DNA from: Paenibacillus sp. cl123
Lineage (GTDB): Bacteria; Bacillota; Bacilli; Paenibacillales; NBRC-103111
DNA: 64,000 bases
Assembly: GCF_900101595.1 (NCBI RefSeq)
Contig: NZ_FMYY01000028.1
Location: forward strand, 1-64,000
Reading direction: 5' to 3'
Below the pieces are notes generated by a model that had not been told where the DNA came from, ran no database searches, and saw nothing but the letters and a program-made list of their open reading frames with translations. The translations under genes were made by a program, and so were the position numbers. Positions 36,779-45,419 of the stretch are shown here, piece by piece (the stretch's first letter is position 1; each line of letters begins with the position of its first letter).

Positions 36779-37264
36779 ATTCTAAAGGCTTGTTGGCGAT
36801 ATTTTCTGTATGTCGTAGAGCACAAGCTCAATGTTCTTGTTGAATGCTGGAAAGAAGGCTTATATCTTCAAGGCATCCTACATGATTTGTCTAAATTCCT
36901 GCCTAATGAATTCTTTCCTTATGCCCGCAAATTTTACACCAATCAGAAGAATGATGAAGCAGAGTTGAAGTGGAAGTACGCGTGGCTGCACCACCAGCAC
37001 CATAATAAACATCATTGGGAGTATTGGGTAGTCAATCAGAATAGTAAAGAAGCTTTAAAAATGCCCAGGAAGTATGCTATAGAAATGGTTTGTGACTGGC
37101 GTTCATTTTCAAGAAAGTGGGGAAGAAAAGTAAAGGAATCAACCTTGCCGGAAAGAATGATGGAGTCAGATAAAATCATACTTCATCCGGAGACAAGACA
37201 AGAACTATTACTGATTTTATCTCAAAAAGCCGAGAATACTCCTTCCTCTCAAGGGAGGAGATGA
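36779..37264 (+). CDS. DUF5662-family protein, non-standard start
   Basis: The frame reads YFLYVVEHKLNVLVECWKEG, GILHDLSKFLPNEFFPYARK, HHQHHNKHHWEYWVV and MPRKYAIEMVCDWRSFSRKW. This is the His-rich core of DUF5662, resembling HD-like metal-binding proteins. No ATG, GTG or TTG lies upstream of the conserved region; the first TTG in frame (36887) falls inside HDLSKF. GGCGGGAG precedes an ATT at 36779, which may be the start or a mutated ATG. The protein would be about 161 residues. Confidence 0.6.
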   Translation: MLKACWRYFLYVVEHKLNVLVECWKEGLYLQGILHDLSKFLPNEFFPYARKFYTNQKNDEAELKWKYAWLHHQHHNKHHWEYWVVNQNSKEALKMPRKYAIEMVCDWRSFSRKWGRKVKESTLPERMMESDKIILHPETRQELLLILSQKAENTPSSQGRR

Positions 37265-37316
37265 ATCGGCGGTTCGGCATGTAGCCGACAGTTTTGATAA
37301 GTTAATTACGTTCAGA

Positions 37317-37700
37317 ATGGGGGCAGTCGCAATTATTTCTCAAGCTGTCATTTTTAATCCTCCTCATTTGCTTATGGTGAAGCAATATGTTGAGCGAGGA
37401 GACATTGTTTGGAATTTCCCAGGTGGCGGAATCGAAGAGGGGGAAACCCCCGAGGAAGCTTGTGTAAGAGAAGTTCAAGAAGAAACTGGTTATGTAATCC
37501 AGATCGTCGACCTGTTACACAAGCAACATGGAAAATATACATTCGCAGCAGAAATAATTGGAGGAGCTATTAAAACTGAATTTATTGAAAAGTATAATGA
37601 GGACATTATTGAAGTGAAATGGATAGATGTTGGAGATTTGAATTACTTTGATAAAATAACAAACCCGATAAGAGATTTAATAGTAAAAAAACAAAATTAA
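37317..37700 (+). CDS. NUDIX hydrolase
   Basis: This 127-residue protein carries a full Nudix box: GGGIEEGETPEEACVREV followed by QEETGY. The remainder (MGAVAIISQAVIFNPPHLL, VKWIDVGDLNYFDKI) has the standard Nudix fold. The ribosome binding site before ATG 37317 is weak. It begins a same-strand series of small enzymes reaching to about 42.6 kb. The substrate is unknown. Confidence 0.87.
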   Translation: MGAVAIISQAVIFNPPHLLMVKQYVERGDIVWNFPGGGIEEGETPEEACVREVQEETGYVIQIVDLLHKQHGKYTFAAEIIGGAIKTEFIEKYNEDIIEVKWIDVGDLNYFDKITNPIRDLIVKKQN

Positions 37701-37719
37701 TAGGAAAGGCGTGGATTTT

Positions 37720-38229
37720 GTGGATGTTTCCGCTTTATTTATTGATAGCGTTCTAAGTAAAGTTATACCGGAGAGAAAATGGTTTGTTCAATGTATAGAA
37801 CAGCTAGATGAAGAGGATATCACTTGGGCGCCGACCAATGAAAGCAACAGCATTGCTAATCTTGTTTCTCATATTCGAGGTACTGTTCACTCAAGAATCG
37901 AAATCTTGCTTTTTGACATACCCGATACAAGGGAAAGAGAGAAAGAGTTCGAAAAGGGCCTTATCTTGACTAAAGAACAGGTATTAAGGATTGGAATGGA
38001 AGCTTTTAACTTAATCATTCAATACTTAGAGAAAATGAAAGAACAGCCCCAGCTGCTAACCTCTCAGCCCTATTTGAAAAAACCGGCACTTACCTATAGT
38101 GCTTTTAACAACGAAACAACAGCCATGAATCTGTTAATCCAAATGGTAAGAGAAGTTCATTTTCATACAGGACAAATTATTTATATCGCCAAGATGAGAA
38201 AAGGAGAACTGAAGTGGAAGTATGACTAA
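37720..38229 (+). CDS. DinB-family protein (DUF1572-like)
   Basis: The roughly 169-residue four-helix-bundle protein shows the DinB pattern: SIANLVSHIRGTVHSRIEIL with the first His, and VREVHFHTGQIIYIAKM with the last metal-binding His residues. Family members are metal-dependent, thiol-dependent enzymes or stress proteins. I prefer GTG 37720, which is about ten bases after AGGAAAGG, to GTG 37711, which sits against the ribosome binding site. Confidence 0.83.
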   Translation: MDVSALFIDSVLSKVIPERKWFVQCIEQLDEEDITWAPTNESNSIANLVSHIRGTVHSRIEILLFDIPDTREREKEFEKGLILTKEQVLRIGMEAFNLIIQYLEKMKEQPQLLTSQPYLKKPALTYSAFNNETTAMNLLIQMVREVHFHTGQIIYIAKMRKGELKWKYD

Positions 38230-38270
38230 TGACATTAAGTGATCTCATAATAAGCGGAGGAGAGTTCGAA

Positions 38271-38906
38271 ATGGATAACAAAACCACTATTTATTTGGTA
38301 AGGCATGGGCAGACAGAGTGGAATGTGCATCATCGCATGCAAGGACACCAAGATTCTCCTTTAACAGAGTTAGGAATCAGACAAGCCGAATGGTTAAGCG
38401 AAGCTATTTTTAATGAGGCCATAGATGTTATTTATTCGAGTTCAAGTCCTAGAGCACAGAAGACTGCGGAAATTATCAGGAATACTCGAAATATTCGTAT
38501 GTTCGAAAGTGATGACTTAAGAGAAATTAATCTTGGAATTTGGGAAGGCAAAACCCAGTCGGAAGTGAAGGAATTATTCCCGGAGGAGTTTCGTAATTTC
38601 TGGGAGGATCCGGGCAAGTTTTGGGTAGAAGGAAGCGAAACGTTCGAGGAAGTAGCGACTAGAAGTATTGGTGCATGTAAGAGGATTGCAGAAACCCATG
38701 CGGGAAAAACCATCCTGATTGTAACTCATACCGTTGTAGTTAAATTGCTGATGGCTTACTTTGAAAACAGACCATTAAAAGATATTTGGAACCCTCCCTA
38801 TATACATCCGGCTTGCTTAAGTAAAGTAGTACTACACAATGATGAAATGGAAATTATGATGCATGGGGATACAACCCATTTTAAAGAAAAACCTGTAGAG
38901 GGTTAG
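38271..38906 (+). CDS. Histidine phosphatase-family protein
   Basis: The protein starts MDNKTTIYLVRHGQTEWNVH with the catalytic RHG, and continues MQGHQDSPLTELGIRQAEWL, SSPRAQKTAEII, LREINLGIWEGKTQSEV and IVTHTVVVKLLM. This fits the cobalamin-type (CobC/GpmB-like) phosphatase subgroup. The length of 211 residues is normal. ATG 38271 follows CGGAGGAGAG. The substrate is not clear. Confidence 0.9.
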   Translation: MDNKTTIYLVRHGQTEWNVHHRMQGHQDSPLTELGIRQAEWLSEAIFNEAIDVIYSSSSPRAQKTAEIIRNTRNIRMFESDDLREINLGIWEGKTQSEVKELFPEEFRNFWEDPGKFWVEGSETFEEVATRSIGACKRIAETHAGKTILIVTHTVVVKLLMAYFENRPLKDIWNPPYIHPACLSKVVLHNDEMEIMMHGDTTHFKEKPVEG

Positions 38907-39020
38907 TTCTATCTCATGTCAATCGGGAGATGATGTAGGATGATTTGTCAGATCAACTATTGAAGCCATATCTTAGTAAGGTTTTTTAGCGTGCCTCATC
39001 TTTTGGAACGGAGGATTTTA

Positions 39021-39824
39021 TTGACAAAAACAAAATTAATCCTTTTGGAGGGCATCCCGGGTTCAGGGAAAACAACCACTTCGCAGTTGCTGTATGATCA
39101 TTTAAAAGAACAAGGGATAGCTTCGAATCTTTATACGGAAGGCTGCGAACATCCCATAGACCTCCCCTTTCACGCATTCCTTTCTCTGCACGAATATCAT
39201 ACATTACTAGGAAATTATCCCGAACAAACCGTTTGGTTTAAACAGCATTCAATTATTGAAGCTGACTATGTATTAGTTCCCTATAAAACTTCTGAACTGA
39301 ATCCAAGAAATGATGAACTGGTAACATTTTTGAGTTCGAGAGAGTTTTGCTATACCGACAAGGCTGCAGTCCCTTTTGATATGTTCAAAAAGGTCTTCTC
39401 CAAAAGATTCAAACAGTATGTTGCCGAAGTCCTAGAAAATCCCATATTAACCATTTTTGAGAGTGTTCTATTTCAACATCAAATTCATGATATTAATAGA
39501 ATGTATCCGCATGTGGATGAGAACGAAATAACGGAGTATATCGGAGAACTGGCGAACATTATTAGTCCATTAAATCCGGTATTATTTTATATATCCCAAA
39601 CTAGTGTTCAAGAATCGCTGGAACATACAGCACATATTCGTTCAAAGCCGCATTGGTCAGATCCGAAAACGATCGAATACTATATCAAACGCAAAAATCT
39701 GGAGCTTCAAGCGATCAATCGTCTTCCGTTTCGATCCTTCATTTTGGATAATTCAGATAGAAATTGGGATGACATGTTTGAACGTATTAAACAAGTTCTT
39801 TCAAACGCTATATGTAAAATGTGA
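39021..39824 (+). CDS. P-loop kinase-like protein
   Basis: The roughly 267-residue protein has a Walker A motif at its start (LLEGIPGSGKTTTSQLL), resembling nucleoside or thymidylate kinases and related AAA-type P-loop proteins. The middle is helical with no clear second motif; YYIKRKNLELQAI and SFILDNSDRNWDDMFERI near the end are usual in this group. TTG 39021 was chosen, with GGAGG six bases upstream. It probably phosphorylates a small molecule; no substrate is evident. Confidence 0.72.
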   Translation: MTKTKLILLEGIPGSGKTTTSQLLYDHLKEQGIASNLYTEGCEHPIDLPFHAFLSLHEYHTLLGNYPEQTVWFKQHSIIEADYVLVPYKTSELNPRNDELVTFLSSREFCYTDKAAVPFDMFKKVFSKRFKQYVAEVLENPILTIFESVLFQHQIHDINRMYPHVDENEITEYIGELANIISPLNPVLFYISQTSVQESLEHTAHIRSKPHWSDPKTIEYYIKRKNLELQAINRLPFRSFILDNSDRNWDDMFERIKQVLSNAICKM

Positions 39825-39847
39825 GTATGATCGGGGAAGTGATTGTG

Positions 39848-40416
39848 ATGGAAACAAAAGTGTACTTTGTCAGACATGCGGAATCGCCTTACACAGCGGG
39901 AATGGAGCGATCGAGGGGAATATCGGAGAAAGGAAAGCAGGATGCATGTAAGGTCAAAGAGACTTTGATGAGCGAAGATATTGAAATATTGATTTCAAGT
40001 CCATATGAAAGAGCTATCCTTACGATCAAGGGCCTGGCTATTGAATTGAATAAGGACATTATAGTAGAAGAAGATTTAAGAGAAAGGCAGCTAGCTGGAG
40101 AAGAATTTACAATACCAAAAGAAGAATTTTTAACTCGAAGAGACGAGTATATGAGGACTGGAATTTTTCGTTTCCGGGCGGCGAATCCAGCAAACAAGCT
40201 CAGGAAAGGGCTGCGCGTGTATTTAACAGGATGATTGAGGAGTTTAAAGGGAAAAGAATTGTCGTAGGAACTCACGGAGATATTATGACGTTAATGATGA
40301 ATTATGTTGATCCTAGGTACAGCTATGAGTTTTGGCGATCTTTAACGATGCCTGACATTTATAAATTAGAATTTGAAGAGCATACATTTAAGAGTGCCAC
40401 TAGACTGTGGAGTTGA
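39848..40416 (+). pseudogene. Frameshifted histidine phosphatase
   Basis: The first part (VYFVRHAESPYTAGMERSRG, then SSPYERAILTIKGLAIELNK and VEEDLRERQLAGEE) is a close relative of the protein at 14026-14592. Near base 40155 the frame breaks: the coding sense continues one base out of step as DWNFSFPGGESSKQAQERAA, RVFNRMIEEFKGKRIVVGTH and GDIMTLMMNYVDP. A single lost base near MR/DW restores the whole protein. It may be a real mutation or a sequencing error. The catalytic residues are all still encoded. Confidence 0.85.
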
Positions 40417-40449
40417 ATTTTGAATGAGATTTATACTGGAGGGCGTAAC

Positions 40450-40911
40450 TTGATTATACGTCAGAGCAATAGGAATGATATGGATCAGTTAATCAAAATG
40501 AGATATGACTTTACGGCAGAGTTCAAGGAATTAGAGCCAAATCTATATGAATCGTTTTCGGTTGAATGCAGGTTATTCTTCGAAGAAATGTTTGAATCCG
40601 ACAGATGGACTGTTTGGGTAGCGGAAATAGAAGGGAAGATAGTTTCACACGTATTTGTAGAAATAATTGATACCATTCCGAGACCAGGACGAAGTAAATC
40701 CCCTTATGGATATGTTACGAATGTCTATACGATACCCGAATACAGATCCAAAGGATTTGGGAGCAAGATCATGACAGAAGTAAATCACTGGGCCAAAGAG
40801 AACGGGTTAACTTTTTTGACAGTATGGCCTAGTGAAACCAGTGTGGAATTTTATGAAAGACATGGATTTAGAAGAGCAGAAGAGGTAATGGAGAACCATT
40901 TTATAAATTAG
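40450..40911 (+). CDS. GNAT-family N-acetyltransferase
   Basis: This protein of about 153 residues shows the GNAT core: IVSHVFVEIIDTIPRPG, GYVTNVYTIPEYRSKGFGSK with the RxxGxG-type acetyl-CoA loop, and VEFYERHGFRRAEEVME. TTG 40450 gives the usual family start (IIRQSNRNDMDQLIKMRYDF) and lies six bases after GGAGGG. It is one of several acetyltransferases in this series; the substrate is unknown. Confidence 0.88.
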   Translation: MIIRQSNRNDMDQLIKMRYDFTAEFKELEPNLYESFSVECRLFFEEMFESDRWTVWVAEIEGKIVSHVFVEIIDTIPRPGRSKSPYGYVTNVYTIPEYRSKGFGSKIMTEVNHWAKENGLTFLTVWPSETSVEFYERHGFRRAEEVMENHFIN

Positions 40912-40936
40912 TGGAAATAAAAAGTGAGGAACTGCA

Positions 40937-41407
40937 ATGACTACGTCTCCAAAACATACAGTGACCGCCGCCGCGGTTGTGTTGAATAAGAATAATGAGA
41001 TTTTATTGATCAATGGACCAAAGCGAGGATGGGAAATTCCAGGCGGTAGAGTTGAAGAAGGAGAATCGCTTTCCTCTGCCGTAATCCGGGAAACTAAAGA
41101 AGAGACCGGAATAGACATAGAAATTATGAAGTTTTGCGGGATGTTTCAGAATGTAAAGGATTCCGTTTGTAACACGTTATTTCTAGGCAGACCCGTTGGG
41201 GGAGAGTTTAGAACATCGAGTGATAGCCTGGAGATTGGATTTTTCACAATAGAAGAGGCGTTACAGAAAATAACTTGGAAGAGCTTTAGAGAACAAATTG
41301 AGTATTGTATGGAATATAAAGAACAATTTTTAGTTGAGTTCAACAAACATCATTCTATGAGAAGGACATTCAGTGGGGGTATTGAGGAAGGCCCAGATTT
41401 CATATAA
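40937..41407 (+). CDS. NUDIX hydrolase
   Basis: The 156-residue protein has the Nudix box GGRVEEGESLSSAVIRET followed by KEETGI, and a typical first strand (AAVVLNKNNEILLING). A GTGAGGA ribosome binding site precedes ATG 40937. It is likely a nucleotide or nucleotide-sugar pyrophosphatase; the substrate is unknown. It lies 25 bases after an acetyltransferase gene, probably in the same transcript. Confidence 0.88.
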   Translation: MTTSPKHTVTAAAVVLNKNNEILLINGPKRGWEIPGGRVEEGESLSSAVIRETKEETGIDIEIMKFCGMFQNVKDSVCNTLFLGRPVGGEFRTSSDSLEIGFFTIEEALQKITWKSFREQIEYCMEYKEQFLVEFNKHHSMRRTFSGGIEEGPDFI

Positions 41408-41460
41408 CCCGTATTAGCACGGTGGGCCACATACTGAGCGAAGAAAGTAGGAGGATCTTA

Positions 41461-41880
41461 GTGCCACTTAATACGCGATTGAATCGAAGTACAAGTGACG
41501 AGGCCAATTACATAAGAAGAAAACTAATTGAGTTCAATTCCAAATACGTTTCAAACGACACGTATGAAGAAGTGAATCTATGTATTAAAGATGAGAATGA
41601 AGCAATTATTGCCGGGCTTAATAGTGCCATCTGCTGGAACTGGATGGAGATTGACATTCTTTGGGTAGACGATAACTATCGTAAACAAGGGCTAGGTAAG
41701 CGATTGTTAGAGGAAGCCGAACAAATAGCCAGATCCAAGGAATGTACATTCATTAAGCTCAATACGTTCAGTTTCCAAGCACCCGAATTTTACAAGAAAC
41801 ATGGTTACGCAGTAATGGGGATTATCGAGAACGCCCCTCAAGGGAGCAAGCACTACTATCTCAAGAAAGAGCTTAATTAA
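41461..41880 (+). CDS. GNAT-family N-acetyltransferase
   Basis: The 139-residue protein has MEIDILWVDDNYRKQGLGKR with the acetyl-CoA-binding Q/RxxGxG loop, then LLEEAEQIARSKECTFIKL and APEFYKKHGYAVMGI. This is a short single-domain GNAT. GTG 41461 was chosen because AGGAGG lies six bases upstream; a longer in-frame GTG at 41422 has none. No substrate can be assigned. Confidence 0.87.
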   Translation: MPLNTRLNRSTSDEANYIRRKLIEFNSKYVSNDTYEEVNLCIKDENEAIIAGLNSAICWNWMEIDILWVDDNYRKQGLGKRLLEEAEQIARSKECTFIKLNTFSFQAPEFYKKHGYAVMGIIENAPQGSKHYYLKKELN

Positions 41881-42054
41881 AGCGAAACTTTCTATAATTC
41901 GTTGACTATGCTTGTGCTCAAACTTATACTTCATGATAAGTACCTCTTTCGTATGTGGGAGTTGTTCTTTGATCGGAACATTCCTAAGTACTTAAGAGGC
42001 GTTTTTTCATTCAAGGGGTGTAACGTAAAACGCCCTAAGAAAGGACAGGTAGCC

Positions 42055-42621
42055 ATGATCGAACAAACCGCCGGGATTCAGGCTGTTTTCATAGACAGAG
42101 ACGGAACGATAGGAGGTACGGGGCATTTTATACATCCCAGCAATTTTACCCTGTATGCCAATTCACAAACGGCCATTCATTTATTGAAAGAAGAAGGATT
42201 ACGAGTATTTGCGTTCACCAATCAATACCGTATAGGTCGAGGGGAAGCAACTGTTCAAGAGTTTGAGGATCAATTTAGAGCCTTTGGATTCGATCAAGCC
42301 TACATATGTCCGCACGAAGAAGAATGCAGATGCAGGAAGCCGAAGCCTGGCATGCTGCAGGATGCCGCTGAAGAACATCAACTAGATTTGACAAGATGCA
42401 TCGTAATAGGTGATGTTGGGGATACCGATATGCTAGCCGCTCATGCCGTGGGTGCGAAAAAAATTATCGTGAAGACAGGCTGGGGAGCAGCTTCGTTAAC
42501 CACATACCGTCATAAGTGGAGTCAGACAGAACCTGATTACATAGCGGAGGATCTTTTAGATGCGGCACATTGGATTATTGCTAATAAAGGAAACCTGGTA
42601 ACAAGTCCTTGTGAAGAGTAA
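42055..42621 (+). CDS. HAD-IIIA phosphatase (GmhB-like)
   Basis: This protein of about 188 residues has the HAD motif I FIDRDGTIGG, a Cys/His zinc loop (CPHEEECRCRKPKPGM), and motif IV VIGDVGDTDMLAAHAVGAKK. The zinc loop is characteristic of the histidinol-phosphatase/GmhB subgroup, which hydrolyses sugar bisphosphates or similar compounds. ATG 42055 follows AAAGGACAGG; the longer in-frame extension is not supported. Confidence 0.86.
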   Translation: MIEQTAGIQAVFIDRDGTIGGTGHFIHPSNFTLYANSQTAIHLLKEEGLRVFAFTNQYRIGRGEATVQEFEDQFRAFGFDQAYICPHEEECRCRKPKPGMLQDAAEEHQLDLTRCIVIGDVGDTDMLAAHAVGAKKIIVKTGWGAASLTTYRHKWSQTEPDYIAEDLLDAAHWIIANKGNLVTSPCEE

Positions 42622-42681
42622 GCATCTGCACCATCCCATATCTCGGGCATCATCGCAGTAGATCCTTAGTCCACCAAACCT

Positions 42682-42704
42682 AAAAAAGCCGCGATTTACG
42701 CGGC
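42682..42704 (-). terminator. Rho-independent terminator of cwlJ
   Basis: GCCGCG (42688-42693) pairs with CGCGGC (42699-42704), and on the minus strand a run of six T follows. It is placed 22 bases after the cwlJ stop. Confidence 0.88.
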
Positions 42705-42725
42705 ACATGGCTGTGACAGGTCAGG

Positions 42726-43169
42726 TTAAAACGTATTATATACATTTTCACATTCTTCCGCGGTCGGCTCATAAAAGCAGTGCTTCTTCCAGCGTCCTGC
42801 CAACGGCTGATTATACCAAGTTGGCGGACATGGCCCGGGATTTTCGAACGTTCCTGGACGAAAATACCAGAGGGAAAATTTGGCTGGCCAGCCCCGCTCG
42901 CCATTCACAGCTCGTTGCGCCAGACGGCGTTCCCTATCTCTTGCGTTTTGATAGTACAAGCCATGCTGCAACGCTTCGAACGCATGCGGCTGGTTGATCA
43001 TCTGGGGAATTGTCCGGATTCCTTTAAAGTCGGAGCAATTCGCTCTTACACGGTTAATGCCAACAGTGCCAACATGGAGCATGCCCGCCTCGCCTTCGGT
43101 CTCAGCTTCAGCTCGAAGCAACCTCGCCAGCATATCAATATCCTGTTTCCTCGCTTTTACGACTGCCAT
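42726..43169 (-). CDS. cwlJ: Spore cortex-lytic cell wall hydrolase CwlJ
   Basis: This 147-residue protein is of the SleB/CwlJ Hydrolase_2 family and matches CwlJ along its whole length: MLARLLRAEAETEGEAGMLH with the catalytic Glu, GINRVRANCSDFKGIRTI, QPHAFEALQHGLYYQNARD and WYNQPLAGRWKKHCFYEPTA, ending NVYNTF. It degrades the spore cortex peptidoglycan at germination. It has no signal peptide and no peptidoglycan-binding domain, as normal for CwlJ. GAGGTGA precedes the start. It is good evidence that the host forms endospores. Confidence 0.92.
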   Translation of the reverse strand: MAVVKARKQDIDMLARLLRAEAETEGEAGMLHVGTVGINRVRANCSDFKGIRTIPQMINQPHAFEALQHGLYYQNARDRERRLAQRAVNGERGWPAKFSLWYFRPGTFENPGPCPPTWYNQPLAGRWKKHCFYEPTAEECENVYNTF

Positions 43170-43217
43170 TGGCTCACCTCTTTAGATTTCTGGGCTCATC
43201 ATATCGCCGTCGTCTGA

Positions 43218-43290
43218 CTAATACTTTATTTTCTCAGTCTACAACGTACTCTAATACTTTATTCTTCAGTTCCATACTTTAGTTCTTCGG
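43218..43290. repeat. Three imperfect direct repeats upstream of cwlJ
   Basis: The unit CTAATACTTTAttytTCAG occurs at about 43218-43236 and 43251-43269, with a shorter, altered copy at 43274-43290. They lie 50-120 bases upstream of cwlJ (minus strand) and 70-140 before the DUF6933-like gene. They could be binding sites for a sporulation regulator. Confidence 0.55.
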
Positions 43291-43361
43291 ACAACAGACT
43301 GTTGAGATTATTTTATGCAGGAACCGGGATATTTCCGAGAAAAGGGAAGGGATGATAATAA

Positions 43362-43853
43362 ATGATCGCTCTGAAATTCACTCAATCCTTATTGAAAGAC
43401 ATGAAAATAGCCCAAGTAGACGACAAGGATGTCTCCTCCTTTTTTAGTTGGCATGTGAACATCTATAAGCTGAATAACAGAAAACACATCCTTTTTGTCA
43501 ATGATTTTACAAGGCTTTCTATCCTTATTGATGGAGTCAGATCCGCGCAGCTTAAAGTGTTGAAAGACAAATTTTTGCTTACCCTTGAAGCCTATTTACA
43601 AAGTGAAGGTATCGAATCGTCTTTAATCGATTCGTATCTTAATGACGCATCCGCCATGATTATTTCCAAGACCGATAACAGAAGTGTACTGGGAACGATG
43701 AAAGAAGTATCCCTCTTTAGCTCGGATGACTTTCCTGACAATATACAAAGGTTGAAATGGCTTAACAGATTGATATATAAACCTATTGATTACAAGGAAC
43801 CTATCGCGTTGTTTAAAGAAACTATTCGAAAACAATATTTGAATGGAATGTAG
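43362..43853 (+). CDS. DUF6933-like protein
   Basis: The 163-residue protein begins MIALKFTQSLLKDMKIAQVD and has SSFFSWHVNIYKLNNRKHIL, FVNDFTRLSILIDGVR and DKFLLTLEAYLQSEGIESSL. This matches my recollection of DUF6933 (the W-H-x-N and FxND motifs), whose function is unknown. It has a good ribosome binding site (AAAGGGAAGGG). There is no signal peptide. The C-terminal part is helical. Confidence 0.7.
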   Translation: MIALKFTQSLLKDMKIAQVDDKDVSSFFSWHVNIYKLNNRKHILFVNDFTRLSILIDGVRSAQLKVLKDKFLLTLEAYLQSEGIESSLIDSYLNDASAMIISKTDNRSVLGTMKEVSLFSSDDFPDNIQRLKWLNRLIYKPIDYKEPIALFKETIRKQYLNGM

Positions 43854-43935
43854 GGCAGACAATCAAAAAGGGACGACAGCTGTTCAAAAAAGCGGTACTA
43901 TTATTTGGATACCCATTCCGAACAGTTTCGAACAT

Positions 43936-44057
43936 TGTCTATATCTGAACCCGGCAGATATTCCATAACAGCCAAAGCAGCATTTAGTACAGGAGAAGAG
44001 GAAACAACAAAGGAGATTAAGCTGGTGTCTAATCCCAAGGAAATCATAATCGAATAA
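43936..44057 (+). pseudogene. C-terminal fragment of a lost protein
   Basis: An open stretch ending at TAA 44057 reads PGRYSITAKAAFSTGEEETT followed by KEIKLVSNPKEIIIE. It looks like the last beta-sandwich of a secreted or Ig-like domain protein. It has no start codon or ribosome binding site and is cut off upstream. The upstream 80 bases carry no intact frame. Confidence 0.4.
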
Positions 44058-44062
44058 GTTTC

Positions 44063-44091
44063 TTTACATTAGAACGTATATTCGCTATATT
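44063..44091 (+). promoter_or_regulatory. Sigma-A-type promoter before the VOC gene
   Basis: TTTACA and TATATT (44086-44091) are separated by exactly 17 bases, with the gene start 42 bases downstream. A match of this quality makes it the likely promoter of the 44.1-46 kb genes. Confidence 0.6.
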
Positions 44092-44133
44092 CTATTTGGG
44101 TAAAATTTCCATGGGCACAGGAGTGAAGATGTA

Positions 44134-44523
44134 ATGACGGAGAAAATCAAAGCGAAGATTGAAAATTCTCTTACTGTCTTATTAGTTTCGGATATCGAGA
44201 AATCAAGAAAATATTACGAAGAAGCCTTGGGATGTGAAGTAAACGAACACTGGGCGATTCGCGACCAGTGTGCGTTGGGTTTTAAATTGATTCAAGCAGA
44301 GGACCCGGAAGATGTGAGGCCCAATAAAGGGGCATGGAATACCTATGCTTATGTAAAAAGCCATGGTGAGCTTGACGCGTTATATCAGGAACTACGATCG
44401 GGCGGCGCGATTATCGCAGCAGAACCGCAGGTAACGGAGCATGACTGGGGATCATGGAAGGAATTTTCTGTACGAGACCCGGATGGTTATATAATAGGCT
44501 TTGGTTCGGGAAATAAAGAATAA
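44134..44523 (+). CDS. VOC-family (glyoxalase/bleomycin resistance-type) protein
   Basis: This 129-residue protein has one glyoxalase/VOC unit: SLTVLLVSDIEKSRKYYEEA near the start, then NTYAYVKSHGELDALYQEL and EFSVRDPDGYIIGFG at the end, which carries the family acidic metal ligand region. Members bind or modify small toxic molecules. GGAGTGA precedes ATG 44134. It is the first of a short operon with the inositol monophosphatase-like gene. Confidence 0.86.
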   Translation: MTEKIKAKIENSLTVLLVSDIEKSRKYYEEALGCEVNEHWAIRDQCALGFKLIQAEDPEDVRPNKGAWNTYAYVKSHGELDALYQELRSGGAIIAAEPQVTEHDWGSWKEFSVRDPDGYIIGFGSGNKE

Positions 44524-44567
44524 CTAAAGCGATCGCAAATGATTAGATCCTATAGCAGAGGTGAACT

Positions 44568-45419
44568 ATGGACCGCCATGTCATTCAGCTTGCAAAGGTA
44601 ATATCTGAAAAAGTTATTCGCTCGGCAGGCATTTTAGCTAAAGATAAGTTTGACAACTTTGCCCAGTTAACGACTAAAGATGAGTATGGCGATGTCGTGA
44701 CAGAAGTGGACCATTTGACTGAGCGAATCATTCTGCCTGAAATCCGATTGAACTTCCCTACTCATAGAATTCATAGTGAAGAAGCAGGTGATCTTGGCCC
44801 GGAATCCGACTGGCTTTGGCTAATCGACCCATTGGATGGCACCAACAATTATGCAATCGGCTTACCCGTATTTACGACATCCATTACTTTGATGTATAAA
44901 AGAGAGCCTGTCCTGGGTGTTGTATACGAACCGATGACAGACCGATTATTTGTGTCTGCTGTCGGCGAAGGCGCTTATTGCAACAATAAACCGATGCAGG
45001 TGAGAAGAAACCCTGATCTGTGGAAAGGAAATATAGGGTGGATTCAAGGCCACAAGGTTCAAAATAACAAGCAGGCTGTTCAATTAAGGCGGCATATTGA
45101 TGCGAATTTTAAGAGAATGATGAGATTGTGGGCGCCTACGCTGCAGTGGTGTATGCTCGCAAAGGGAAATATAGACGGGATCATTCTGTTTAATTCCGAA
45201 GGGGATGATCTTTATTCGGGCGTGTTAATGGTTAAGGAAGCCGGGGGAGTCGTCGTAGACTTTGATGGCAAACCGTTTATCGGTATGTGTGACGAGCCGT
45301 ATTTAATCGCATGTCATAAAGAACATCAAGATGATATTTTACGCGTCGTAAGAGAAGGACTGGGCGACTGGAGGAATGAAGAAAGGGAGGCACAAAATGA
45401 CGTGGCAGCAAGCCCTTAA
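44568..45419 (+). CDS. Inositol monophosphatase-family protein
   Basis: The 283-residue protein has the three metal-binding motifs of the Li-sensitive phosphatases: GDVVTEVDHLTERII, HSEEAGD, WLIDPLDGTNNYAIGLPVF, and DDLYSGVLMVKEAGGVVVDF near the end. It should remove phosphate from inositol or a similar sugar phosphate. It overlaps the next gene by 23 bases. The usual length is about 260-280 residues. Confidence 0.9.
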   Translation: MDRHVIQLAKVISEKVIRSAGILAKDKFDNFAQLTTKDEYGDVVTEVDHLTERIILPEIRLNFPTHRIHSEEAGDLGPESDWLWLIDPLDGTNNYAIGLPVFTTSITLMYKREPVLGVVYEPMTDRLFVSAVGEGAYCNNKPMQVRRNPDLWKGNIGWIQGHKVQNNKQAVQLRRHIDANFKRMMRLWAPTLQWCMLAKGNIDGIILFNSEGDDLYSGVLMVKEAGGVVVDFDGKPFIGMCDEPYLIACHKEHQDDILRVVREGLGDWRNEEREAQNDVAASP

